A DNA stretch of 64,000 bases from Flavobacterium rakeshii (GTDB lineage: Bacteria; Bacteroidota; Bacteroidia; Flavobacteriales; Flavobacteriaceae), in assembly GCF_009741375.1 (NCBI RefSeq), contig NZ_WOWP01000013.1, positions 1 to 64,000 of the forward strand, given 5' to 3'. Of this stretch, positions 9,077-17,030 are shown piece after piece. The position numbers and the translations under genes were made by a program. A model generated the notes under the pieces. The model did not search any database. It was not told the origin of the DNA and saw nothing but the letters and a program-made list of their open reading frames with translations. Within the stretch, counting starts at the first letter, position 1. Every line of letters starts with the position of its first letter.

Positions 9077-9085
9077 CTCTCATAT

Positions 9086-11056
9086 ATGCCAAGAATAGCC
9101 TGTAAAATATCTGTTTTAATATGCCTTTGCTTACTGATACATAGTAACGCTTTGGCACAGGAAACTCCTACAGAAAAAAAAATAGATTCTTTACAGGCTA
9201 TTTATAAAAGTCAACTTAACAGCAATCCCGAAAAGGCTAAAAAAGCAGCCCGGGAATGGCTAAAGCTTAGTAAACAAAGTGATGCTTCGCTAAACGAGGC
9301 AAAAGCCTATTATGCCCTTGGTAACCTTGGTTCTATTACCGGCGATTATAATGCTACCATAGCCAATATTAACAAAGCCATTGAAATTTTAAAAAAGCTC
9401 GATTTTGAGCAGGGGCTTCCGGCATGTTACAACATTTTAGCATTGGGCTACAAAAACACCGGTAACTACCCAAAGGCAATGGATAACTTTATGCTGTGTA
9501 TTGATTACTCTAAAAAATCAGACAACAAACAGCAACAGGCAAATGCCTACCAAAACATAGCAACACTTTACATTCTTCAAAAAGACTATAAAAAGGCAAG
9601 TGAAAACCTGGACAGAGCTGCTAATTTGTATCGTGCCCTTGGTGATGATGATGGCGTGCTTATAACTCTTTTCAACTTTGCCAATATAATGAAGGAACAG
9701 GGACGCTACCCTGAAGCCTATAAGCACTACCAAACCGTTTTAAAATACAGGGAGCGTGAGGGTAATAAAGCAGCCATAGCTTATATTAAAATAAACCTGT
9801 CGCAACTTTTGGTAGTACAAAAAAAGTACAAAGAGGCAATTCCTGAACTCAAAAAAACGCTTGCATTGCTGGAACAGCTCAACTTCACTTCAGATATGGC
9901 TATTGTGCTAAACGATTTGGGTTTATGCGAAATGAAGCTCAACAATACCCAACAGGCAATTAACTATTTTCAAAGGGCACTGGATATAAGTGAAGAAAAA
10001 TCACTGCTTAGCTATAATGCTAACTTTTATAAAAATCTGGCTCAGTTATATGAAGAGCAGGAAGACTATAAAAATGCACTGCTATACTATCAAAAAGGTA
10101 TTAGTACCGAGCACGAAATCAATTCGGTTGATAAAGAAAAATATGTGGCAGGACTACAGGAACGTTATGAAACTGAACTAAAGGAAACACGTATTGCCCT
10201 TTTGGAAAAAGAGCAGAAATTAAATGAAGCTGAACTTCAAAAAGCCGAACTTACTGTTAAACGACAAACCATACTGCGCAACGCCTTTGTAGCCGGATTT
10301 ATACTGGTACTTATCACCCTTATTATTCTCCGTTATTTTTATGTACTCCGTTTAAGGGTACAAAAACAACTGGTAGTACAAAAGGAAGAGAATGCCAAAC
10401 AGGAAATCAATCAGCTTATAAAAGACCATAAAATATCGGTTATTGAGCGTTTTCAGGAAGGACAGGATGAAGAGCGTGCCCGCCTTGCCAGGGAAATACA
10501 CGACGGTATAGGCAGTGACCTTGCCGGTATTAAAATAGCCTTTGAACACTATGCCAGTGATAAAAAAGATAATCCGCAAATAAAGCGTATGCTGCAAAGC
10601 ATAGACAACGCCTGCCGTGACCTTAGGAGCCTGTCACATCAGTTACACCCTCTTCCCTTTTCAAAAATTGGATTTGCGAGTTTTTTACGTGACTTCTTAG
10701 GACAGTTAAGCATGCGTTCGGGGTTAAAAATAACGGCTTTCTTTTATCCTGAGGAAGAGATTGATAACCTACCGGATGACTTACTTGCCGATGCTTACCG
10801 CATTGTACAGGAACTGGTAAACAATATACTGAAACACGCCAATGCTACCACTGCAGAGGTACAGCTAACCAAACACGAAGACTACCTCAACATTGTAATA
10901 AACGACAACGGGGCAGGTTTTACCAAAAATAAAAAACAGGGAATAGGGCTACGCAATATAAGCGAACGTATTGAAAAAGTACACGGTACTATTGATATAG
11001 ACAGCTCTGCCAACAGCGGAACCTCAATTACCATTAACATCCCTATAAAAGAATAG
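9086..11056 (+). CDS. TPR-fused sensor histidine kinase (HisKA_3 type)
   Basis: A 656-residue protein. A signal peptide (residues 1-25, ending ALAQ) leads to a periplasmic TPR array (about 30-350), a coiled coil (365-395), one membrane helix (about 398-420) and a cytoplasmic kinase core. The HisKA_3 motif LAREIHDGIGSDLAG contains the phospho-acceptor His472. The ATPase domain (about 560-655) has the N box ELVNNILKHA and the G1 DNGAGF motif. This layout is common in Bacteroidota and pairs with NarL-type regulators. It is encoded 2 bp before one, so the pair is co-translated. The signal is unknown. The partner genes nearby and their shared upstream element suggest that it controls them. Confidence 0.92.
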   Translation: MPRIACKISVLICLCLLIHSNALAQETPTEKKIDSLQAIYKSQLNSNPEKAKKAAREWLKLSKQSDASLNEAKAYYALGNLGSITGDYNATIANINKAIEILKKLDFEQGLPACYNILALGYKNTGNYPKAMDNFMLCIDYSKKSDNKQQQANAYQNIATLYILQKDYKKASENLDRAANLYRALGDDDGVLITLFNFANIMKEQGRYPEAYKHYQTVLKYREREGNKAAIAYIKINLSQLLVVQKKYKEAIPELKKTLALLEQLNFTSDMAIVLNDLGLCEMKLNNTQQAINYFQRALDISEEKSLLSYNANFYKNLAQLYEEQEDYKNALLYYQKGISTEHEINSVDKEKYVAGLQERYETELKETRIALLEKEQKLNEAELQKAELTVKRQTILRNAFVAGFILVLITLIILRYFYVLRLRVQKQLVVQKEENAKQEINQLIKDHKISVIERFQEGQDEERARLAREIHDGIGSDLAGIKIAFEHYASDKKDNPQIKRMLQSIDNACRDLRSLSHQLHPLPFSKIGFASFLRDFLGQLSMRSGLKITAFFYPEEEIDNLPDDLLADAYRIVQELVNNILKHANATTAEVQLTKHEDYLNIVINDNGAGFTKNKKQGIGLRNISERIEKVHGTIDIDSSANSGTSITINIPIKE

Positions 11057-11058
11057 AC

Positions 11059-11697
11059 ATGAAAACAGTAAATATCATTATAGCAGACGATCACTTAATG
11101 TTTTTAGAGGGGCTTCATACCATTTTAAATGAAATGCCACAGGTTAAGGATGTACACCTGGCTACCGAAGGAAAACAGGTAATGAGACTATTAGGACAGT
11201 TTGAAATCGACCTTATTATAAGTGATATCAACATGCCTAAAATGGATGGTATTGAACTGCTTGCAGAGGCTAAAAAACACAAAGCAGATATAAAAATCAT
11301 TATGCTTAGTATGCTGGATAACCACCGTACCGTACATAAGGTAATACAAAAGGGAGCCGATGGTTTTGTCCCTAAGTTTACCAGCAAGGAAGAACTTCAA
11401 AAAGCCGTGCGTACTGTTATAGACGGTGAACAGTACTTTTCAGACATTATCAAACAACGCTATATGGAAAGTGTATTTGAGCGAAAAAAATACAAAGACA
11501 TCGAACTTTCACAAAGGGAAAAAGAAGTACTTAAATTACTTGCCGATGAGCTTACTTCAAAAGAAATATCTGAAGCTCTATTCATATCGGTAAATACGGT
11601 TGAAACCCACCGTAAAAACATACTGCTTAAAACAGGGGCTAAAACCACTACGGGAGCTGTTAAGTTTGCTATTGAGTCGGGATTATTTGAAGATTAA
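11059..11697 (+). CDS. NarL/FixJ-type response regulator
   Basis: A 212-residue DNA-binding regulator. The receiver domain (1-120) has the acidic pair Asp10/Asp11, phospho-acceptor Asp56 in LIISDINMPKMDG and a Lys near 106. The LuxR-type helix-turn-helix (about 147-210) includes LSQREKEVLKLLADE and a TVETHRKNI recognition helix. It is the cognate partner of the kinase just upstream. NarL-type dimers bind inverted repeats, which fits the TCAC-N8-GTGA dyad found around this locus. Its stop codon overlaps that of the converging gene on the other strand by 4 bp. Confidence 0.92.
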   Translation: MKTVNIIIADDHLMFLEGLHTILNEMPQVKDVHLATEGKQVMRLLGQFEIDLIISDINMPKMDGIELLAEAKKHKADIKIIMLSMLDNHRTVHKVIQKGADGFVPKFTSKEELQKAVRTVIDGEQYFSDIIKQRYMESVFERKKYKDIELSQREKEVLKLLADELTSKEISEALFISVNTVETHRKNILLKTGAKTTTGAVKFAIESGLFED

Positions 11698-12674
11698 TGG
11701 TATTCGGCAGGGAGGTTCTTCCCTATCCTCTCCAGTTCATCCATGTAAGAATCAAAAACAGTACGTTTTTCTACAAACTGTTTTTTAATGGCTCCGGTAT
11801 TTATATCATAATACACAAAAATAAAAGCGATTACAGGGTCCTGCCATCTCCCCTTATCATTAGGCACAGTACCTTTCTTTTCAAGGAAGTTTACCCATAC
11901 CCCTTCGGCAAAATCAGTCTGCCTCAGGTAAAACGCATTCGTACCGTGCAGTTGCAGGTCAAAATTATTACTGCTAAGGTAGTTTGTCATTTCGGGTTTT
12001 AGTGATTCTTCAATATTAGTATAGCTTTTACTTTTTCGCCATACTCCAAAGCGCTGCCCTGTAAACTTATCTGACTCCGAATCAAAATCTACTTTAAGTG
12101 TCAGTCCGTTTACCTCTTCCATATTAAAAACAATTCTACTGGTATTACTTACAACTAAACTGTCCTTATATATGTTTAACTGCTTTTCAAAATCATCGGT
12201 AATACTCTTAATCTCGCTTACTTCTGCCTTATGATTAAAAAAAGCTGTCGTTTCAAAGTAACCGAAATCAATTTTACTTAATCTTCCTTTAAAGTGTTTC
12301 CTAATAAGCTCTCTGGCGGTATAATCTGTTTTAGCATCCTTATACTGTTCGGGAATTGTTTTACGGTAAGAGGCTGTTGGCTTATCACCATCTTCCGTTA
12401 GTATTTTCTTCGCATCAAAGTAACTTACAAACAGTATTTCAGGGCAGGCTTTTTCATACACAACAGCTCTAAACATATTGGGGTTCATATTCCCTTCATT
12501 AAAAAAACGGTCCAGTTCTTCAAACTCCAATGTTCCTTTAAAGTTCTTTTCTAAATATTGAGTCAGGTTTTCGGCTGCCGTTTTTTTACTCACTCCGCCC
12601 ATAAGGCTCGGTATACATCCCCTGCATACTATCAAAACGGCTACAATTACAAGTACATATATCATTTTTCTCAT
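11694..12674 (-). CDS. Membrane-anchored or lipid-anchored protein of unknown function
   Basis: A 326-residue protein with an N-terminal hydrophobic segment (residues 4-19) followed by Cys17 and Cys20, which could be either an uncleaved anchor or a lipobox (VLIVCRGC). The rest is a soluble domain of mixed helix and strand with no motif I recognise. It converges on the regulator gene with overlapping stops. Its start faces the gene at 12836 across a 161-bp divergent region holding the perfect palindrome at 12722-12737, so both may share control. Confidence 0.65.
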   Translation of the reverse strand: MRKMIYVLVIVAVLIVCRGCIPSLMGGVSKKTAAENLTQYLEKNFKGTLEFEELDRFFNEGNMNPNMFRAVVYEKACPEILFVSYFDAKKILTEDGDKPTASYRKTIPEQYKDAKTDYTARELIRKHFKGRLSKIDFGYFETTAFFNHKAEVSEIKSITDDFEKQLNIYKDSLVVSNTSRIVFNMEEVNGLTLKVDFDSESDKFTGQRFGVWRKSKSYTNIEESLKPEMTNYLSSNNFDLQLHGTNAFYLRQTDFAEGVWVNFLEKKGTVPNDKGRWQDPVIAFIFVYYDINTGAIKKQFVEKRTVFDSYMDELERIGKNLPAEYH

Positions 12675-12721
12675 AGTCTTAATTTACAAAACCAAGCTAC
12701 GGCAAAACCTTAAGTGTCCAA

Positions 12722-12737
12722 TCACTGAATTCAGTGA
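12722..12737. promoter_or_regulatory. Candidate operator, copy C (perfect palindrome TCACTGAATTCAGTGA)
   Basis: This 16-bp sequence is its own reverse complement. It shares 13 bases with copy B and sits in the divergent region between the genes at 12674 (minus) and 12836 (plus), 100 bp before the latter. Two-fold symmetry is what a dimeric NarL-type regulator would recognise. Confidence 0.65.
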
Positions 12738-12835
12738 GTAAAATATTTCCCGTAAAGAGGTCATGTACAGCAGTAACTGAGACGCTAATTTTGGCAATAG
12801 TAAAATATTTGAAAATCAATAAAAAAATAACATTT

Positions 12836-13231
12836 ATGGGATTACAGGAAAAAAAAGCCATTCAGGGCATTAAAGAGCAGTACTTTGATAACTATCAAAA
12901 CGAGCTTAACGAGATTGTAGGTAAAGAACTTCCTATTGACATTACTTGGGACTCTTTTGATATGGAAGCTATTAAGTTTATACCAAGCGTATGCTTACAG
13001 CGCACGGTAGATGCTTTTAAAGAACTATGTTCTGACACGGTAGGTAAAGAAGCCGTACAGGAAAGCATAACTAAAATTGTAGTAAACAATATACCTGCCG
13101 AAGGTGCTGAGGAAAAGAAAAACCTTAACCTTGACAGTGGCATACTAACAATTGAAGCAAGTTATGGAGGACATCATAGTGGTTATTATACAGATACAAC
13201 TATAAGAGAATACCTTGAAAACAACCTATAG
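12836..13231 (+). CDS. Small uncharacterised protein sharing a domain with the 13312-14010 product
   Basis: A 131-residue cytoplasmic protein. I chose the ATG at 12836 (MGLQEKK) because a longer reading from 12734 would begin inside the operator palindrome and adds a basic, poorly protein-like extension. Residues about 29-112 align with residues 133-215 of the protein encoded convergently at 13312-14010: both have P-x2-I-x-W, then CSDTVGKEA versus CADNLGREA, an ES-x2-K pair and a final beta strand. The C terminus is rich in Gly, His and Tyr. No known family is recognised. It ends at a bidirectional terminator. Confidence 0.7.
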   Translation: MGLQEKKAIQGIKEQYFDNYQNELNEIVGKELPIDITWDSFDMEAIKFIPSVCLQRTVDAFKELCSDTVGKEAVQESITKIVVNNIPAEGAEEKKNLNLDSGILTIEASYGGHHSGYYTDTTIREYLENNL

Positions 13232-13263
13232 TAGTAGTTTTTGTTGTTTCTAATCCTTCATAA

Positions 13264-13292
13264 AAAAAGCTCCTGAATTTCAGGAGCTTTTT
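13264..13292. terminator. Bidirectional intrinsic terminator
   Basis: A perfect 13-bp stem with an ATT loop, A-rich on the left and T-rich on the right, lies between the two converging paralogue genes and can serve both. Confidence 0.9.
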
Positions 13293-13311
13293 AATTTATA
13301 TCAAGTTTACT

Positions 13312-14010
13312 TTATAAACACTTTTCCATCATTTCCTGTAACATAGTAGCCGATGGTACTGTTTGCCAGTTTCTCTCCATGTTTACTGTTACAAGCATTT
13401 CGTCTCCGTTAAGTGTTACTGTATTCTCTGTGCCAAATTCATAAGCGAGTTTCTTTACACTTTCTGCAAAAGCTTCCCTGCCTAAATTATCGGCACAAAT
13501 AGCGGTTACAGCATTTTTAAGGGTATTTAAAAACTCTTTAGCATAGTACTTATCAGTATCAGTAGGCGCTTCGGGTTTGTTCCATTCTATAATTACATCA
13601 TGCGGAACTTTAAGGGCAATTTTAAAAGCCATTTGGGTATCCTTTATTGCTTCTTTTAATTTAAGCATAGTAGGTACATCGCCCTCTGCCGGTACAAATG
13701 GTATTTTGCCGTTTGAGAATAAATAGGCATACTTGTTTGCCCTGCTTACAGATATTCCGGTAACGGTACCATAATCAATATAATTAAGCTCAGACTGGTT
13801 ATCAAACCAATTACCTAAAAGTATAGTCCTGTCATTTTTGTTATAATCAATAAAGTAACCGGCATACGAGCCAGATGCTCCTGCTGTTATCCTTACCTGC
13901 GGAATATCGGGGTTATCATTACTTCTCTCTTTCTCAACTATCTGTTGTAGTATTTCTATAATTTTTGCCGTTGGCATAGCCGGCAGTTGTAACATTGTTT
14001 TAAAGTCCAT
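13312..14010 (-). CDS. Uncharacterised protein with C-terminal paralogous domain
   Basis: A 232-residue soluble protein. An N-terminal helical stretch is followed by a beta-rich region (about 36-107) with alternating aromatic and hydrophobic residues, then a C-terminal domain (133-215) homologous to most of the 131-residue protein encoded opposite. The two genes converge on a shared terminator, so an inverted duplication of an ancestral domain is a simple explanation. No catalytic motif is seen. Upstream lie two candidate operator copies at 14034 and 14067, facing the lipoprotein gene as well. Confidence 0.7.
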   Translation of the reverse strand: MDFKTMLQLPAMPTAKIIEILQQIVEKERSNDNPDIPQVRITAGASGSYAGYFIDYNKNDRTILLGNWFDNQSELNYIDYGTVTGISVSRANKYAYLFSNGKIPFVPAEGDVPTMLKLKEAIKDTQMAFKIALKVPHDVIIEWNKPEAPTDTDKYYAKEFLNTLKNAVTAICADNLGREAFAESVKKLAYEFGTENTVTLNGDEMLVTVNMERNWQTVPSATMLQEMMEKCL

Positions 14011-14033
14011 TTCAATTTACAATTTAGAGTTCA

Positions 14034-14049
14034 TCACAAAATTCAGGCT
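14034..14049 (+). promoter_or_regulatory. Weak candidate operator, copy D1
   Basis: TCACAAAATTCAGGCT keeps TCAC and the ATTCAGG core of copies B and C. It begins 33 bp, about three helical turns, before copy D2 and 23 bp upstream of the minus-strand gene starting at 14010. Confidence 0.35.
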
Positions 14050-14066
14050 TTTAAAAACGGCTTCTC

Positions 14067-14082
14067 TCACGGTATTCGGGGA
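14067..14082 (+). promoter_or_regulatory. Candidate operator, copy D2 (TCACGGTATTCGGGGA)
   Basis: This copy matches the TCAC-N3-ATTC-N-GGGA outline and is followed by TATATAAA, like the TAAATA after copies A and B. It lies 83 bp before the lipoprotein start at 14165 and 49 bp before a TAnnTTTG element at 14131-14138. Confidence 0.5.
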
Positions 14083-14130
14083 TATATAAACTTCATTGTC
14101 ACAGTGTACTGTAGTGATAGTGGTTCGGTT

Positions 14131-14138
14131 TAATTTTG
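14131..14138 (+). promoter_or_regulatory. Candidate -7 element TAATTTTG
   Basis: It fits the Bacteroidota TAnnTTTG consensus and lies 27 bp before the chosen start at 14165. A clear -33 TTG is missing, which would suit an activator-dependent promoter. A short inverted repeat ACAGT-GT-ACTGT precedes it at 14101-14112. Confidence 0.4.
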
Positions 14139-14164
14139 TATTACAGCCCCTAAAAACAGAAACA

Positions 14165-14623
14165 ATGATGAAAAGGATACAACTAGTTATAACAATACTG
14201 ATGCTAACAGCAGTGAGCTGTAAAACACCTAAGGAGAAAGATACTGCTACAGGTCAAATAAGCTTCCTTAATTTCACCTTTACCGGATATACTGAAGACG
14301 AACTGAACAACATAATGATTTATGAATATGACAGAAAAAAGGTAAAAGATTCTTTTGCTGTGGAAGCTATACCTGCACTGTCACTTGAAACCACAAAATA
14401 CTGGGGAAACATACACCGTAATATGCCTTTAAACAATAGTTATGAGGTGCGTATTGATAATCAAACAGCCTTTAAACTGGATAGTCTTACTATAAAAAAG
14501 GAAATAACAGACCCTATGCTACACAGTGAAGAAAGCTGTTTTTTAGAAAGCTATCACATTAATGGTGAATACTTTATAAATAATACCGTAATTTTAGAGA
14601 AGGAAAACGATTTAAGATCATAA
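14165..14623 (+). CDS. Small lipoprotein of unknown function
   Basis: A 152-residue protein starting at one of two adjacent ATG codons (14165 or 14168). A longer reading from 14096 is rejected because it would start upstream of the promoter-like element at 14131. The N terminus is a lipoprotein signal with lipobox TAVSC. The mature part looks like a single beta-rich domain, without a recognised motif. It is followed 3 bp later by another exported protein, so the two form an operon behind operator copy D2. Confidence 0.65.
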   Translation: MMKRIQLVITILMLTAVSCKTPKEKDTATGQISFLNFTFTGYTEDELNNIMIYEYDRKKVKDSFAVEAIPALSLETTKYWGNIHRNMPLNNSYEVRIDNQTAFKLDSLTIKKEITDPMLHSEESCFLESYHINGEYFINNTVILEKENDLRS

Positions 14624-14626
14624 GCT

Positions 14627-15154
14627 ATGATATACTTAATCAAAACGACCATAGTAGCCTTTGCCATGCTGTTTAATCAGGATGCACAGGCGCAACAGAA
14701 TAACGATTGTGTAAGGGGTGCCGCCGAACCTACCCTTACAAACAAATACTTTAGTAATCATAAATTTACCCTGCAAAGTGACGGACTTTCAGCCATAGAA
14801 ACGGCTGTACTACCTAACGGCAGTGTATTAAAAGTATACAACGAAGGCTGTGAATATGTAAATATCACTTTTGAGTTTAAAACCCGACTGATACCTGATT
14901 CCATACAGGAAAACTATATAGAAGCTATACGCTTTATGGAAAGTATTTACCCCTACATCGATGTTCCGCTTGATGTGGAAAGCGGTATTCATCTTTTAAA
15001 GCATCAAACAGAACAGGGCACATCGCTATCCTACAATCAGGAAATTCCCTATGGCATTGATGATTTTCCCGAATGTGTTGTACTAAACTATGTAGAGAAA
15101 ATAAACGATACCGAACAACTAATGAGCCTTTCGTTTATACTCGGCCCTCTCTAA
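14627..15154 (+). CDS. Secreted protein of unknown function
   Basis: A 175-residue protein with a signal peptide ending near AQAQQ (residue 23), so it is exported to the periplasm or beyond. Two cysteines in the mature chain (near 28 and 78) and one near 153 are visible. The domain is not recognised. It is co-transcribed with the lipoprotein before it. Confidence 0.65.
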   Translation: MIYLIKTTIVAFAMLFNQDAQAQQNNDCVRGAAEPTLTNKYFSNHKFTLQSDGLSAIETAVLPNGSVLKVYNEGCEYVNITFEFKTRLIPDSIQENYIEAIRFMESIYPYIDVPLDVESGIHLLKHQTEQGTSLSYNQEIPYGIDDFPECVVLNYVEKINDTEQLMSLSFILGPL

Positions 15155-15229
15155 TGGTCAAATTAACCAATAATATTTTTTGAGATACGGGAGTAAATAT
15201 TTAATTTTCCATCTCAAATTACAACCATT

Positions 15230-16132
15230 ATGAAAACCGCATTTATACTACTGGCAGCAGTATTTACAATTAATGTTACTGCCCAGCAGGTTATCCCTTT
15301 ATACAAAGATTCAATTCCAAACAGCATACCAAGTAAGAATAAGGAAAAAACCGTTGATAACGGATTTTTAATTACGCAAGACGTATCGGTACCATCACTA
15401 ACCGTATTCAAACCACAAAAACAATCAGACAAAAAAACAGCTGTTATTATTTGTCCCGGTGGCGGATATGCTTTTCTGGCAACCGGACACGAAGGTAAAG
15501 ATGTAGCCGAAGCCCTGAACAAAATGGGAGTCATGGCGTTTATGCTAAAATACCGCCTGCCAAACGATACCATTATGAAAGATAGAAAAATAGCCCCGCT
15601 ACAGGATGCACAGCGCGCTATACAATTGGTTCGTGAAAATGCCGCACAATGGAACATCGACCCTAATAAAATTGGTATAATGGGCTTTTCTGCCGGAGGG
15701 CATCTTGCGGCTACAGCCTCTACCCAATTTGAAAGAGAAGTTATTGCCAACCCAAAACATACTTCTCTCCGTCCTGACTTTTCCATATTGCTATACCCTG
15801 TTATCAGTTTTACCGATAGCCTTACACACATGGGCAGCAGGATAAACCTCATCGGGAAAAATCCTTCAAAAGAACTGATTGAACAATACTCAAACGAATT
15901 ACAGGTTACGACAAAAACCCCTCCTGCATTTTTGGTTCATGCAGCCGATGACGGACTCGTACCCATAGGGAACAGTATAGCTTATTACCAGGCTTTAATT
16001 AAAAACGGGGTGCTAAGTGAAATGCTTTTATATCCACATGGAGAGCATGGTTTCGGGATGATTAACCGTTCGACAAACGACCGATGGATGGATAACCTTA
16101 AAAACTGGATGAAATCAGGTAACTTTTTATAA
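15230..16132 (+). CDS. Secreted alpha/beta hydrolase, acetylxylan/feruloyl-esterase-like
   Basis: A 300-residue protein with a signal peptide (1-18). The alpha/beta-hydrolase fold is clear: oxyanion segment PGGGY near 76-80, nucleophile Ser154 in GFSAGG, Asp241 in ADDGLV and His273 in EHGFG. This set is typical of the BD-FAE/Axe-like esterases that remove acetyl or other acyl groups from plant polysaccharides. Its length is normal. It stands alone, with a terminator after it, 9 kb from the xylose and xyloglucan-type locus, which may share its plant-polymer substrate. The exact ester is not known. Confidence 0.82.
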   Translation: MKTAFILLAAVFTINVTAQQVIPLYKDSIPNSIPSKNKEKTVDNGFLITQDVSVPSLTVFKPQKQSDKKTAVIICPGGGYAFLATGHEGKDVAEALNKMGVMAFMLKYRLPNDTIMKDRKIAPLQDAQRAIQLVRENAAQWNIDPNKIGIMGFSAGGHLAATASTQFEREVIANPKHTSLRPDFSILLYPVISFTDSLTHMGSRINLIGKNPSKELIEQYSNELQVTTKTPPAFLVHAADDGLVPIGNSIAYYQALIKNGVLSEMLLYPHGEHGFGMINRSTNDRWMDNLKNWMKSGNFL

Positions 16133-16143
16133 TATCAACACAG

Positions 16144-16172
16144 TCCCGTCATAGCAATGACGGGATTTTTTT
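16144..16172 (+). terminator. Intrinsic terminator
   Basis: A 9-bp perfect stem (16144-16152 with 16157-16165), AGCA loop and seven T residues close the esterase gene. It also rules out a translation start at 16157 for the next gene, since that ATG is inside the stem. Confidence 0.92.
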
Positions 16173-16198
16173 ATTACATTTATAGTAAGATTATTATT

Positions 16199-17029
16199 AT
16201 GAAAGTAGTAAAAAATTCAGGTCATATTGTTGAATTCAATCAGGATAAATTAAGGCACTCCCTGTTACGGTCGGGAGCCCAGCCGCACAAGGTAGAATTT
16301 ATACTGAAAGAGATAAACAAAAATCTGTATGACGGTATAAGTACCAAACAGATATACAAAATGGCTTTCAGCCTCCTTAAAAAAGAGGCGAATGTTCATG
16401 CTGCAAAGTACAACCTGCGCAGGGCAATAGAGATGTTAGGCCCCGCCGGATTTTTCTTTGAAAAATTTATAGCCCGTCTATATATTTCTGAAGGTTTTAC
16501 CACAACTACAAACATTACCTTACAGGGAAAATGTGTTACCCACGAAATTGATGTAGTTATCAAAAAAGACGATAAGGTTGGGATTATAGAATGTAAATTT
16601 CACGGAAGCCGTGAAGTACGATCGGACGTTAAAGTCCCTATGTATATCCTCTCCCGCTTTAATGATGTAAAAAATAATACCCATACTATTTTCAATAAAG
16701 ATGAAGCTATTGATAACTGTACCATAGCTACCAATACTCGTTTTACGGGTGATGCTGTTGCGTTTGCTTCCTGCTCAGGATTATCGCTTTTAAGTTGGGA
16801 TTACCCCGAAGCAAACAATATCAAAACCAAAATAGATAATAACTGCCTGTACCCTATAACCTGCCTTACATCACTCACAGCAGCCGAAAAGGAGAAACTG
16901 CTCATATTGGATATACTGCTGGTAAAAGAACTGGTTAACGACACTGAATGTCTTGAAAAGATAGGACTGAGTGCCAACCGCATGAGAAATGTTATAAAAG
17001 AGGCATCGGGCATTTGTAATTATATGTGA
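16199..17029 (+). CDS. ATP-cone protein with restriction-endonuclease-like domain
   Basis: A 276-residue protein. Residues 1-83 form an ATP-cone, the nucleotide-sensing domain best known from ribonucleotide reductase and NrdR (V-KNSG-x-V-x-F at the start, then LRRAIEMLGPAG at the end). The second half is a PD-(D/E)xK nuclease fold with Glu116-Ile-Asp118 and Glu131-Cys-Lys133, as in Mrr-type enzymes. The ATG at 16199 is used because the upstream ATG is in a terminator. One base separates it from the metallo-beta-lactamase-fold gene, so they are translationally coupled. An ATP-gated nuclease acting with a beta-CASP ribonuclease is plausible, not proven. Confidence 0.82.
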   Translation: MKVVKNSGHIVEFNQDKLRHSLLRSGAQPHKVEFILKEINKNLYDGISTKQIYKMAFSLLKKEANVHAAKYNLRRAIEMLGPAGFFFEKFIARLYISEGFTTTTNITLQGKCVTHEIDVVIKKDDKVGIIECKFHGSREVRSDVKVPMYILSRFNDVKNNTHTIFNKDEAIDNCTIATNTRFTGDAVAFASCSGLSLLSWDYPEANNIKTKIDNNCLYPITCLTSLTAAEKEKLLILDILLVKELVNDTECLEKIGLSANRMRNVIKEASGICNYM

Positions 17030-17030
17030 T

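Noticed and set aside
1726-11697. MoxR-VWA-type ternary conflict system
   Set aside because: No MoxR ATPase, VWA domain or beta-propeller is in this region. The VWA gene at 59688 is far away and belongs to another operon.
12734-12836. Longer N terminus for the 131-residue protein from 12734
   Set aside because: It would start within the operator palindrome and adds an unconserved-looking basic stretch.
14096-14165. Longer N terminus for the lipoprotein from 14096
   Set aside because: It would start before a TAnnTTTG element at 14131 and mask the lipoprotein signal.
15214-15852. 212-codon minus-strand frame opposite the esterase
   Set aside because: It is a shadow of the esterase gene, which has a signal peptide and full catalytic triad on the other strand.
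16157-16199. ATG start for the ATP-cone gene at 16157
   Set aside because: It lies inside the terminator of the esterase gene. The ATG at 16199 begins at the ATP-cone domain itself.
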